From Persicaria tinctoria (Eukaryota > Streptophyta > Magnoliopsida > Caryophyllales > Polygonaceae), in the NCBI GenBank assembly GCA_037127255.1, contig JBANSL010000014.1, forward strand, positions 66,819,646-66,883,645: a stretch of 64,000 nucleotides of DNA, read 5' to 3'. Shown here piece after piece: positions 32,767-43,219 of this stretch. The translations under genes were made by a program, and so were the position numbers. Positions within the stretch are counted from its first letter, which is position 1. Each line of letters begins with the position of its first letter. The notes beneath the pieces are model-generated. The model had not been told where the DNA came from, ran no database searches, and worked only from the letters and a program-made list of their open reading frames with translations.

Positions 32767-35436
32767 TCATTGGTTTTGAATGTAACGGTGATCGATTTGA
32801 ATGATAGGAATGTGAGAGATGAGATGCCAGTGGTCTCCTTTGTTTCTCTCACACCTCGAATTCAACTTAGGACAGTTTGAAATCCACAGTTGTCGCATGT
32901 TCTTGATAGTTTGAATGCCTGTCGGAAGAGTAGACAAACTAGAGCACTCGCACAGCGTTAGCTTCAGCAAACAAGTGCAGTGTTGCAAACAATCTGGCAA
33001 TGCTGTCAAATTTTGGCAGTATTTGATGATCAAATGCTGTAAAGATCCACTGATGTACCGGAGTCCATCAGGAAGATGCACCAACAGAGGAAGCTTTTGG
33101 AAATGCAGATACCGAAGGCTCCTTAGCCCACGCAGTCCTTCCCATCCCATCAAATTCAGCTTCTCGCAAGCATCAACTTTTAACTCCTCAAGGCCAGTCA
33201 AATGACGTATTCTGTTCGGGAGAGAAGCCAGCTTAGGACAATTACTGATTCTCAAAATCCTAAGGGTGGTTAGGCTCCCAATTTGCTCCGGTAATGATGT
33301 CAAATGTAGACAGCTGTTGATCAATATCTGCTGTATAGATGTCCAACCATGAAAACTGATCTCCTGCAGACTCGCGAGGTTTGACGTGAAAAACAAATGT
33401 CTCAAGCTTAGCAGTCTGTGCAAGTCACTTGGACATTGTACAAGCTGCTCGCAGTGTAAGACATCCAACATTTGTAGATTCACGAGATTGCATATTGAAT
33501 CAGGAAGCCCCTTAAGTGTGGGGTTCTCAGCCAGGCAAAGATACCTTAAATGCTTTAAGCTCCCAATCGAGTTTGGCAACTCCTCAAACTCAAAGCCAAA
33601 GAGTGACAGGATTCGTAAACATCTGAAGTTTGAAATGACCTCCTGTAGAAAAGATTTGCTCACACAACCTGATTTCCCACGACGAAACATAAGTGATCTT
33701 GCCTTCGTTGCTGTCAAGAGTTGTCGAGGAAACTTTCTTCCTGACAAGTCTTCTTCCTTCCACACTAGATACCTTACTCTTGTTGAAACATCATATTTGC
33801 CACCACCTATGAACGCTGTCTCCTCCGCTGCAACGTGCATTGCTACATCATGTATCAAATCATGCATTTGGACTCCTATTATCTTTTCGGAGGAAGGCTC
33901 ATAACACAATGCTGGGTCAATCTCCTTCAACTGTATAGCCATATCTGCCTCAGACATGTTGCTGTTCCAAGCTAGCACTCGGACAGTGTAAGTAAAGGGA
34001 TGGAGCGCTTCAAAGAAAGACCTCGCGACGAGCTCATCAAAATGTCTATTTCCAATGTCTTCAAGGGCTCCATTAATCTCATTCGGTTGCAATAACCCAA
34101 GTGCCATCCAAAGCAAAACAACAACCTGCCTACTCATGAACTGACCTTTTTGATATGCTGAACAAAAGGCAAAGCAAGGCTTCATATGGTAAGGTAGCTT
34201 ATCGAAACTCATTGTCAAAGCCGGGAGTATGTCACTAGGCGCTTGTTTGATCTTCCACAACTCGCTTTCCTCAATCTCCCTCCATGTAGACTCATTTCTT
34301 GTAGTCCACAACTGACTTCCCAAGGTCCTAGCTGCCAAAGGAATCCCGCGGCATTTCCTAACAATATCTTTCCCAATCCGCACCAATGATGGATATGCTC
34401 TCTCTTCACCTTCTCTAAAGGCATATTTCACAAATATGGACCAACACTGATCATCAGAGAGGGGCTTTAACTTGTATGCTTCCATGGTTCCCGCCATGGA
34501 TGCCACCCTATCCTCACGAGTAGTTATTACAAGCCTACTTCTCTTGGAACCTACCTCCAGAAGCCCCTTCAATTCCAACCACTCCTTCGAATCCTCAATC
34601 AACACATTGTCCAACACAAGAAGAAAGGCTCTAGCTGCTAGAATGCGATGCAGCTTACTCCTTATTGCCTCCATAGTCAAGTTTGAGGAGCTGATCTCGC
34701 CGGTAGCAGACTGAATAATGTTCTCTATTGTAGTCTTCATATCATACTTGTTTGGAACATAAGCCCACATTTTCAATTCAAAGTTTTCAGTAGCCTGTAT
34801 TCGGGAATCATTGAACACCAACTTCGCTAAGGTGGTTTTTCCGATTCCTCCTATCCCAACGATAGGAAGAATCGGAATTCCCTCAACTTCTCGGCTAGAG
34901 GAGCTTAACAAGCGAGAGACAATCAACTCTTTGTCTTCCTCTCTACCAAAAACATGTGATTCTTGTACAAAAGAATGAGTATCCCTTTCCTTATCGGTAT
35001 CAACACATTGTCGTTGACATTCTTTGAAGCTAAAGTTTCTCTGGTTGGTTTCAATCTCATCAAGCTTATCACAAATAGACTTGAGCTTTCGAGCCAAGTT
35101 ATAGGACGATAACGGTGCACATACCTTTTGAGCCAAGCTTCTTCCACCGACCCTTTTCTCCAAATCTTGAGTTGAAACCAGGTCGAGAACGTCCTCAATA
35201 TCATAAGCGACATCCTTGAGATTCCGAAGCCAGCTTCTTACGGAATGTAGGGCGGTTTGTTGCTCCTCGGCATCAAGCAGCACAGAGTTGATGGCGGACA
35301 ATGTGTTGGTGAGTCTCTTGAGCTCATTTTTGACCCCAAAGACTTGTCCGATTTGTAGGAAGGCGGGTGAGCTGAGCTTGTGAAGAATGGCTTTTACAAG
35401 GCCAGAAACAAATGCACCCACCACTGGATCAGCCAT
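32767..35436 (-). CDS. CC-NB-LRR disease resistance protein, 889 aa, intact
   Basis: This is an intracellular immune receptor of the CNL class, expected to sense pathogen effectors and trigger cell death; the effector is unknown. The single intronless frame starts MADPVVGAFVSGLVKAILHK, a typical CNL start. The CC domain (1 to about 150) has an EDVID-like DVAYDIEDVLD at 75-85. The NB-ARC shows P-loop VGIGGIGKTT (193-202), kinase-2 LLVLDNV (272-278), RNBS-B SRLVITTRED (300-309), GLPL-like GIPLAARTLG (364-373), an RNBS-D-like CFAFCSAY (421-428) and MHD (524-526). LRRs cover about 590-870. Oddities: kinase-2 ends DN where most CNLs have DD, and about 35 extra residues precede MHD. It has same-strand neighbours of the same family on both sides, showing tandem duplication. 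Confidence 0.92.
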   Translation of the reverse strand: MADPVVGAFVSGLVKAILHKLSSPAFLQIGQVFGVKNELKRLTNTLSAINSVLLDAEEQQTALHSVRSWLRNLKDVAYDIEDVLDLVSTQDLEKRVGGRSLAQKVCAPLSSYNLARKLKSICDKLDEIETNQRNFSFKECQRQCVDTDKERDTHSFVQESHVFGREEDKELIVSRLLSSSSREVEGIPILPIVGIGGIGKTTLAKLVFNDSRIQATENFELKMWAYVPNKYDMKTTIENIIQSATGEISSSNLTMEAIRSKLHRILAARAFLLVLDNVLIEDSKEWLELKGLLEVGSKRSRLVITTREDRVASMAGTMEAYKLKPLSDDQCWSIFVKYAFREGEERAYPSLVRIGKDIVRKCRGIPLAARTLGSQLWTTRNESTWREIEESELWKIKQAPSDILPALTMSFDKLPYHMKPCFAFCSAYQKGQFMSRQVVVLLWMALGLLQPNEINGALEDIGNRHFDELVARSFFEALHPFTYTVRVLAWNSNMSEADMAIQLKEIDPALCYEPSSEKIIGVQMHDLIHDVAMHVAAEETAFIGGGKYDVSTRVRYLVWKEEDLSGRKFPRQLLTATKARSLMFRRGKSGCVSKSFLQEVISNFRCLRILSLFGFEFEELPNSIGSLKHLRYLCLAENPTLKGLPDSICNLVNLQMLDVLHCEQLVQCPSDLHRLLSLRHLFFTSNLASLQEISFHGWTSIQQILINSCLHLTSLPEQIGSLTTLRILRISNCPKLASLPNRIRHLTGLEELKVDACEKLNLMGWEGLRGLRSLRYLHFQKLPLLVHLPDGLRYISGSLQHLIIKYCQNLTALPDCLQHCTCLLKLTLCECSSLSTLPTGIQTIKNMRQLWISNCPKLNSRCERNKGDHWHLISHIPIIQIDHRYIQNQ

Positions 35437-36082
35437 TTCAAATGGAGAATGAGCTTGATTGATTAATGTATAGAAAATGGAGATTGAAGAAGAGATGGTA
35501 TGTTAAGTGGATGTGGTTCTAAATCAAGATTGGAAAGTAGTACTATACAACTGACATACGGAGTATCATATTTTCAAAGCCGAGTTGGTTGACTTTGGAG
35601 AAGGTGGGCTCAAATGGACGGTAGAAATCATTGATTAAGCTACTGTATGAATGTTTTTTTTTTCGTTCCTGCAAACACAAGGAAATCAGTGTGAGAATCT
35701 CTTAAGCGAGTATTCCGGTATTCTACTTTCAACTCCAATTTTCTTGAATCGCATATTCTCCCCCATAATATTTCAAATTCATAGTTTTAATTAGTCGTTC
35801 ATATTCTAAATGAAATGAACTGAATAAGAACAAGCAATACTCGTCTCGTTCAGCTAGAATAACAGCCCTACACATAGCCCACATGGGCAAACCGACATGG
35901 CTCACATTTGATAGACCGTACATATCTTTGCCAAATGCCAAACGCCAATGTATGGAAAGGCAATAGAGAGTTCCCTCACAGATTGAAAGAGCTGAGCACC
36001 ATTCACCTTCCTTCTTCCATTTGAAAGGAGTTCCATTTGAAGCTTTGATAGCCTTCACTTTGTTGTTGGATACAACTAGTGT
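35437..36082. other. spacer between the two intact NLR genes
   Basis: This holds the 5' flank of the gene at 32767-35436 and the 3' flank of the gene at 36083-38659. About 95 bp (35676-35770, AACACAAGGAAATCAGTGTG...) recurs at 42540-42640 with few changes, and a shorter block (about 35873-35893, CCCACATGGGCA) recurs at about 42866. No other gene is seen. Confidence 0.55.
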
Positions 36083-38659
36083 TCACCCTACATAGATTGT
36101 ACGAACGTGTGAGATGAGATTCCAGTCTTCTCCTATTTCTCTTTCGCACCTCGACCTCAAAATAGGGTTGTTACCCTCAATCCATAATACTTGCAGGCTG
36201 TTGAGAGCTTCGATGCCTCTGGGAAGAGTAGATAAATTAACACAGAAATTTATTAATAGCTTCAATAGAGAAGTGCAGTGTTGCAAACCATCAGGAAAAT
36301 GCTCCATGAGAGGAAGTTTGTGGATGATCAAAATCCGAAGGTTTCTTAACCCATTCAAACCTTCCCATCGGCTCAAGTTTAGCTTTTCACAATTCTGAAT
36401 ACGTAATTCCTCAAGAGCAGTCAGGAGTTGAATGTTATTTGGAAGGGAGGCCAAATTAGAACAATCACTGATAAATAGGACACGAAGGGTGGTTAGGGTC
36501 CCAATTTCCTCCGACAAGGATGTTAAATATGCACAGCCACGGATTGTTATCTTCAGTACGGAGGTCCAACCATGATAACATGCCTCCAAACAACTATCAA
36601 GTTTTGATGTAAAATACAAATGCCTCAAGCTTATCCATCTGTGCAAATTCCTTGGAAACTCTTCTAGCTGCGTACACCCCACAACATTCAACGTTTGCAA
36701 ATTGACTAATTTGGACATTGAATCAGGAAGCCTCTTAAGTTTGCTGTTTCCAAACAAGTTAAGAAACCTGAGATGCTTTGAATCCCCAATTGAGTTTGGC
36801 AACTCCTCAAGCTCAAAACCAGTAAGGGATAAGATGCGTAGACACCTAAATTTAGAGATGAGATTATGTAAGAAAGATGTGCTCATATGAACCTCTCTTT
36901 CGAACAAGTTATCAACCTGGAATGATCTAGCCTTCTTTGCTGTTAGGAGTTGGCAAGGAAACTCTCTTTTGAAGCAGTTATCTTCCGTCCATACTAAATG
37001 CTTGACCCTTGGCGAGACTTCATGTTTGTCAAAGTTCACAAAAGCCGTCTCCTCCCCTGCGACATATCTTCCTAATTCATGAAACAAGTCATGCATTTGG
37101 AATGCATCCCCAATGTTAAAAATTTTACTCGAATCGATTAAATTGAAGATTTCTGAAACACTGGCTGGAACTGTTGCATCTTTGAAGAAAAATTGAGCAG
37201 CATGGACCACTTCATAGAAACACCTCAACACAAGTTCATTAAAATATGTAGTTCCTATCTCTTCGAAGGTTCCATTCATCTCCCTAGATTCTGTCAGTCC
37301 TAGTGCCATCCAGTAATCTACCATTTCTTCCCTATAAAAGCGGTAATTTGAGGGTCTTGTAGAACAAAAGGAAAAACATGTTTTTAAAATAGAGGGCAAC
37401 TGATCAAAGCTCAATTTCAAAGCAGGGAGGATGTCATCCGGTGCTTGCTTCATCTTCCACAATTTGCTTTCTTCAATCCTCTTCCAATTCGATTCATCTC
37501 TGACATTCCATAATTGACTTCCCAAGGTCCTAGCTGCCAAAGGAACCCCGCAACATTTCCTGACGATTTCTTTCCCAATCTTCACTAATGAATGACATTC
37601 TTTCTCTTCACCGTCTCTAAAGGCATATTTCACAAATACTGGCCAACAAGCATCTTCGGAGAGGGGCTCTAACTTGTAAGCTTCCATGGTTCCGGCAATG
37701 GAAACCACCGTATCCTCACGGGTTGTTACTACAATTCTGCTACTCTTGGAACCTACTACCAGAAACTCGATTAAATCTGACCACTCCTTCACAAATGTTT
37801 GACCAGAAAGAATGCTCGGCGTAGAAGCCCACACATTATCCAACAAAAGAAGAAATGTTTGCCCGGCAAGAATGTCATGTAACCTGTTTTCTATCGCCTG
37901 CATATTAGAGTCTGAGGCATTCTCCCTGGTTACGCACTCAAAAATTTTCTCTATGGCAGTTTTCTTAGAAAATTCGCTCGGCATAGAAGCCCACAGTTTG
38001 ATCCTAAAGTTTTCCTTTACTCTGGGATCATTGAATACCAATTTGGCTAATGTGGTTTTACCCATCCCTCCGATGCCAACAATTGGAAGAACTGGAATTG
38101 CTGAAATTTGATGATCAGAGGAGGAGCTTACCAGACGAGACACAATCCAATCTTGGTCTGGTTTTCTGCCAAAAGCGCTTGATTCTTGAATGAAGGGAGA
38201 TTGGTCTCTTTCCCCATTGGTGTGAGCTACAGACACCTGACGCTCTTGGAAATTGAAGTCCCTTCGGTTGGCTGAGATCTCTTCCAGTCTCCCACAAATA
38301 GCCTTGAGCTTCCGAGCCAAGCCGAAGTGTGGAAGGAGTCTGCGAACCATTGGAAGCAAAGTTGTTTGACGGACCTTATCCTCCAAAGCTTGAGTTGAAA
38401 TGAGATCGAGCACATCCTCAATGTCATGAGCGACATCTTTGAGATTGAGAAGCCAATCTCTGACGGAGCGCAGGGTGGTCTGCTGCTCTTCAGCATCAAG
38501 AAGCACAGCATCGATGGCGGAAAAGGTGCGACTGAGTTTTTGTAGCTCAGTTTCCACACCAAAGCTCCGTTCGATCTCTTTGAAGAGAGGTGAACCGAGT
38601 TTATCAAAAATGAGCTTCACAAGGCCAGATACAGCCGCACCTGTAATAGGATCAGCCAT
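36083..38659 (-). CDS. CC-NB-LRR disease resistance protein, 858 aa, intact
   Basis: A second complete CNL receptor, paralogous to its downstream neighbour. It starts MADPITGAAVSGLVKLIFDK. The CC domain has DVAHDIEDVLD (75-85). The NB-ARC has P-loop VGIGGMGKTT (194-203), kinase-2 LLLLDNVW (270-277) followed by a small insertion (STPSILSGQTFVKE), RNBS-B SRIVVTTRED (307-316), GVPLAARTLG, and MHD within FQMHDLFHELGRYV. LRRs of the LP...I/L..L type continue to the C-terminus (LISHVRTIYVG). As in its paralogues the second kinase-2 Asp is Asn. A variable segment of about 40 residues, FFFKDATVPASVSEIFNLID and what follows, precedes MHD. The frame is uninterrupted and intronless. Confidence 0.92.
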   Translation of the reverse strand: MADPITGAAVSGLVKLIFDKLGSPLFKEIERSFGVETELQKLSRTFSAIDAVLLDAEEQQTTLRSVRDWLLNLKDVAHDIEDVLDLISTQALEDKVRQTTLLPMVRRLLPHFGLARKLKAICGRLEEISANRRDFNFQERQVSVAHTNGERDQSPFIQESSAFGRKPDQDWIVSRLVSSSSDHQISAIPVLPIVGIGGMGKTTLAKLVFNDPRVKENFRIKLWASMPSEFSKKTAIEKIFECVTRENASDSNMQAIENRLHDILAGQTFLLLLDNVWASTPSILSGQTFVKEWSDLIEFLVVGSKSSRIVVTTREDTVVSIAGTMEAYKLEPLSEDACWPVFVKYAFRDGEEKECHSLVKIGKEIVRKCCGVPLAARTLGSQLWNVRDESNWKRIEESKLWKMKQAPDDILPALKLSFDQLPSILKTCFSFCSTRPSNYRFYREEMVDYWMALGLTESREMNGTFEEIGTTYFNELVLRCFYEVVHAAQFFFKDATVPASVSEIFNLIDSSKIFNIGDAFQMHDLFHELGRYVAGEETAFVNFDKHEVSPRVKHLVWTEDNCFKREFPCQLLTAKKARSFQVDNLFEREVHMSTSFLHNLISKFRCLRILSLTGFELEELPNSIGDSKHLRFLNLFGNSKLKRLPDSMSKLVNLQTLNVVGCTQLEEFPRNLHRWISLRHLYFTSKLDSCLEACYHGWTSVLKITIRGCAYLTSLSEEIGTLTTLRVLFISDCSNLASLPNNIQLLTALEELRIQNCEKLNLSRWEGLNGLRNLRILIIHKLPLMEHFPDGLQHCTSLLKLLINFCVNLSTLPRGIEALNSLQVLWIEGNNPILRSRCEREIGEDWNLISHVRTIYVG

Positions 38660-39855
38660 TTTGTATGTGGAGAAGATGAGATTCGATTAGCAGGTAGAAT
38701 TGAATTGGAGAAGATGAGGTTTGATTAATAGAAAGAAAGGGATCGGAGATTGAATTCAAGAAAAAAGTACTCCAAGTTTTGATAATGAGAACAAAACAAA
38801 CAAGTGGGACTTGAAACCCTTTCTGGGTTGGGAAGCCCCCAAATTTTTGCAAGCAAACCCTTGTCGATCCTCTGGTTTTTGTGGAAAATGTAAAGGGAAT
38901 GATTTTAATTCAAAGTTTTGATATACTGTACCAAGCATCTAAAATTGAAACAATCCATTCCGATTACCGATTTTGATTACCGGAAATGGATACTAAATGA
39001 GGCATAATATCTTCTCTTTTTACTCGTCTCGATTCCCCTTACTCCGTTATCCATTTAGAAGTTTATAATCCTCTTGATCTGTAATCTGATCCTTCTTCGA
39101 TCGAATTAGGGCCAAAACACGCTGAATTTTACACCACAACTCCAACAGATTCACTATTATATAAACTGCTACATTTATTATACATTATAATAGATGAATA
39201 AATGCATAATTTAATAAATAAAATTTCAATAACTTCATTAAATTAATAGGCAACAACTAATGAACGCATAGATAGGCATTGAAAGTGGGGAACGCAATAA
39301 ATTTTACAGATTATAACCCTTTTTCTAAATTTAGATATTTTTTCCCTCTCTCTATCCATTTCTCTATTTTAGAGATGGGTTTAGAGAAGCTGTTGGGGAG
39401 AAAAAATGGTTTTTTTCTATAAAATCTCACATTCTCTCTATTTTAGAGAAGTTGTTGGACTTGCTCTAACAGATGCAAATGACTTTTACTGCTACGTTTT
39501 GGCTCGGCATTTTGCCGCAGTGTGCATGCGCCTCACATGTGACTTTGGGAGATGCGCCATGAGCCCGCCTTTTGGGTCACTTGCAGTTGAGCCCCAGAGC
39601 ATGGTCCTTTAGCTTTTACTTTTAAAAATAAATAAATTATCTGATCTGTCCATTGATAAGGGCCTCCGGGCTCGCTAATGTACATGGGCTTACATTAACT
39701 GATCTTAAGCTTTTCTATGGAAATATTATAAAGTGTGAAGCCTACAACTTTGCTTTCAGTTTTGAATGAGATTCAAGAGAACCATATGCACATCAGTTGG
39801 TGATTAATGTTCATGATATGCCTTGCTTGACCATTGCGTTACCATAGCTGTCTTA
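38660..39855. other. NLR 5' flank and a probable MITE
   Basis: About 38660-38950 is the NLR 5' flank, partly repeated at 10741-10835. At about 39140-39475 a sequence with CCAACAGATTCACTATTATA at one side and TTTAGAGAAGTTGTTGGACT at the other resembles a deleted derivative of the element at 39856-41987, but a target duplication is not clear. The rest has no gene. Confidence 0.45.
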
Positions 39856-41987
39856 GAGCAACCCTAACAGATGTGCTAAAATAGAGAAAAGAGGGATTTT
39901 AGAGAAAAATGCCCCTTTTTTCTCCCCAACAGATTTTGCAAACACATCTGCAAAATAGATAAAGAGATGAAAAGTGAAGAAAAATCTGTAAATTTGGGGG
40001 AAGGAATTTCATCTGCATAATTGAATGTGTGCACTCCTCCCATGGTTAATTTATTGCCGCTAGCCACTTCTTCTTCTCTACTGTAGGTTTTGTTTCCAGG
40101 TTAATTTATTGCCACCGCCCTTCTTCTCTACTCACGGTGATTCTTCTTCTCTACTATAGGGGATATTTCCAGGTATGTGATTGTGATTTCAATTTCATAT
40201 GTAGGGTTTGTTTCCAGGTATGTGATTTTAGGGCTGTTTGATTTCTGATTTCGATTTCTTCTCTACCGCCACTTCTTATTGCCAAGTATATATGTGATTT
40301 CAGAATCTGATGTTGAATTAAAGGATTTCAATTTCTGGTGCTTGTGTCCCATAATGTGATATCAATTTCTGGTGCTTGCGTCCCAGAATTAAAGGATCTT
40401 GTTGCCGTTCGAGTGGGGTTTTAGGGCAGCTGGATTGAATATGAATTTTTTCAGTGGCTATGAACTAGAATCTGAATTTTAGGAATGCTGTATTGAATAT
40501 GATTTTTTTCATCAATGAATGTTTTCTTGCTGAACTAGAATCTGAATTTTTTTCAGTGGCTATGAACTAGAAGTAATCTTTTGATTGCTGAACTACAATC
40601 GATATGCATATGATTTCCATTTTTCTGTGATAACTGATAATTACTTCATATGGTTTCCAAATCCAGATACATTAAACTAGTTAGAAAGCATGGCTTGGAG
40701 ATTTCACAGCCGGGCTTGGAGCCTAACAATGAACTTGTGTGGCAAATGACAAAGAGAAGAAGTGAGGGTGAAGTTCACAAGTAAGAGCAGTGACACATCC
40801 ACTAAGATATCATTCTTCCGAGCTTTTCTATTCAGATACTAAACAAATTATATTTCTATTTGTCTTACACTGTTTCAGACAAACCGAGGAGAAACCCGGC
40901 TGGTGCAAAGACCCATTCAAACCACCATGTGCAGGGAAATATTTCAAGTCTGTCATGGATTGTTTAGTTTTTCCTCTTCTCTTCCTTGCTTGCATTCCTT
41001 GCATTTTGTATTTGATTGACTGCGTCTGCAAAAACCAATGAGGCTAGTTTCCTAATTGCAGATTTGTAGAGATCATGGCTCAGCGTTGTGTGTGGCATAT
41101 GATTCAGGTACTTTGACTTTATCACTAGTTTCAAACTTCCGGATATTGTTTCTATACCAAGTGTTGCTTAGTTGTCTAAATTCTGCATTAACCAACCAAT
41201 TGGGATTGTAGAATGACTACTGATCAAGCTGATTGGTGCTGAAAACAGCATGCACACGAGAAAATAGGAGTTGTGGATGCACAATGGGTTGTTCATCAAC
41301 GCATTCCTTCACTTGGAAACCAGGTAATTAAGCACAAAATAAACAATGCATAAGAGAATCCCAAATTTCTCTGTTATAGCATCTCTTCTTGTCAAGAGAA
41401 GTTCCACAGTTAGTATTTTTTTTTATTGTATTTTAAATGTTGTGTTTCGCAGGGTTAACAAAAAGAAGGGGAAGCTCCATGGCAAGGGGTAAGCTTCCAT
41501 ATGAGAAATCACAATCCTCTGATGTTTTATAAGAAATTATTTGGAGGTTCAATTGATGTGAATTGTCGGATGGTTTGGCAGGTGAGGGATAGATGTAAAC
41601 GTGAATGGAAGATATTTCAGAAGCGGTTTGAGCATGCTGAATCCGAATACGTCAAAGAAATGAAAGCCAGCCTAAACGATTATGCAATTCACTAGGGTTA
41701 CGCTGGTTGACAAGAACCCAGTCAGTTGTACACTATCCGGGCATCAAATATCTCAGCAGCTCCCTAACTGAAGTAGATAACTATGCATAGCATGAAAAAA
41801 TTATATTGCATAATAATAAATGTATCTTAGATATCCTTAATAAATGAATTTATTTATTATAATGTATAATAAATGTAAAAATTTGTAAAATAGAGAAGTT
41901 GTTGGAGTTTGAGTGATTTATTTTTAGAAATTTTGACATTTTCATCTGTATTTTAGAGATTTTTTTAGAGAAGCTGTTGGGCTTCTC
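39856..41987. mobile_element. PIF/Harbinger-like element, 2132 bp
   Basis: The ends are GAGCAACCCTAACAG and, on the minus strand, GAGAAGCCCAACAG, followed in both cases by A/T-rich TCTCTAAAAT-like sequence. A TTA trinucleotide flanks both sides (39853-39855 and 41988-41990), the 3-bp duplication of PIF/Harbinger-type elements. The interior has duplicated segments (AATTTATTGCC, CTTCTTCTCTACT, TGAACTAGAATCTGAATTTT) and exon-like pieces at 40677-40785 (LVRKHGLEISQPG... EPNNELVWQMTKRRSEGEVH), 40880-41038 and 41500-41692. No DDE transposase is recognised. Confidence 0.6.
40878..41041 (+). pseudogene. exon-like piece with a hydrophobic Cys-rich C-terminus
   Basis: After an acceptor-like TGTTTCAG the frame reads QTEEKPGWCKDPFKPPCAGK, then YFKSVMDCLVFPLLFLACIP and CILYLIDCVCKNQ, then stop. 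It has one probable membrane segment and several Cys residues. The family is not recognised. It lies in the PIF/Harbinger-like element and may be an accessory ORF or a captured exon. Confidence 0.3.
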
Positions 41988-42111
41988 TTAGAAAACATTT
42001 GAGAAATATGCATCTGTTGAACATATCTTTAAGTATTTGATATTTTTCAATGGTCTTTGGTATGTGTGTGCTCTTTTCGATTCTCCTTATCATAATAAGT
42101 ACAAATTTATA

Positions 42112-42415
42112 AACAGTACTACCTCCGTCCAAAAATACATGGACTTTACTATTCACGCACGCTTTTTTAAAGAAGTAAAAATCATATAAAATATTAAAAT
42201 AAGTTTGTAATTTTTTATTTTTTTTTATTCCTTACCAGTTCAAGTGGGCTTAGCCCACTCTACATCTGGATCGGGTTACTGTAGGCCCATTAAGGGGTTG
42301 ACCCTCCCACTCACAAGCGTCTCCATGTTTTCACGGGGGTTCGAACTTCGAATCTCGAGGCATGAGATGTAGCCCTATAACCACTACACCAACTTGTGAT
42401 TGGTTGGAGTATTAT
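42112..42415 (-). repeat. SINE nested in a possible Stowaway-like MITE
   Basis: On the minus strand a box A-like TTGGTGTAGTGG (42381-42392) and a box B-like AGTTCGAACCC (about 42337-42347) head a sequence that ends in an A-rich tail near 42225-42240, giving a SINE of about 170 bp. The outer left edge TACTACCTCCGTCC (42118) is typical of Stowaway MITEs, and GGAGTATTA at about 42407 may be the other end. The MITE part is tentative. Confidence 0.55.
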
Positions 42416-42539
42416 TTATTTGATGATCTTTTGTGTGCTACTAGTATTAAGTTTAAAGTCTAGAGAACCTAAGCACATTCATTAGCTGATCTTTGGTATG
42501 TGTATTCTTATGCTTGTGTTGGTTTGTTCTTTAGGAACA

Positions 42540-43215
42540 CAAGGAAATCAGTGTGGGAATTTCTTAAGTGAGTATTCCGGTATTCTACTTTCAACTCCAA
42601 TTTTCTTCAATCTCTCTTTGAATTGCATATTCGATCTCCCCATAGGATTAAAAATTCTTGGTTTTAGTTGTGTTGTGTGTCAACTTTTCAGAGATTCCTT
42701 TATACAGTAAGAGAGTTCCAAGGCGCTTTAATTGTGGCATCAAGTGTGCAGATCATTCTAGGGCTCCAGGTTCAAATTCATATATACACACAACTATATA
42801 TACCAAAATGTCACCAACAATGATAATCATATTGTATATTGGTTTTTTCCTGCCAAATTAGACATGGCCCACATGGGCAGTTGATTTCTACCTTAAAATT
42901 TCTGGTTTTTCGGTCTACTGGGAATATATATAAACCTAACCATTCCAGAATGGTTCAGCTAGAAAAGGCTTGCAGATAGTACTCAAAGGTCCCTGGTTCA
43001 AACCCCGGATGACTGCTCTCTATTTAACAAAATCAAGAAATATATAAATCCTCGAAAGCTTATCTTCGGTCCATACTAAATTCTTGACCCTCGGCGAGAC
43101 TTCATGTTTGTCAAAGCTCACACAAGCTCTCTCCTCCCCAGCAACATATCTTCCTAATTCATGAACCAAGTCATACATTTGGAATGCATCCCCAATGTTA
43201 AAACAGATGCATATG
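42540..43215 (-). pseudogene. collapsed NLR copy
   Basis: Three blocks occur in the same order as around the intact NLR at 36083-38659: the 3' flank (42540-42640, matching 35676-35770), a CCCACATGGGCA block (about 42866), and a coding fragment (about 43055-43203). The coding fragment translates to FNIGDAFQMYDLVHELGRYV, then SFDKHEVSPRVKNLVWTEDK, close to the MHD region of the intact gene. LRR, NB-ARC and CC parts are missing. A SINE sits between the blocks. MHD reads MYD here. Confidence 0.75.
42945..43030 (+). repeat. tRNA-derived SINE head
   Basis: Box A-like TGGTTCAGCTAGA (42951-42963) and box B-like GGTTCAAACCC (42995-43005), with AAGGCTTGCAGATAGTACTC between them. The same family occurs on the minus strand near 53925-53995 (AAGGACTTGCGGGTAGTAGT). 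Confidence 0.6.
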
Positions 43216-43219
43216 CATC

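Noticed and set aside
42945..43020. Possible tRNA gene on the plus strand
   Set aside because: It lacks the acceptor stem, and a diverged copy exists near 53925-53995, so it is a SINE.
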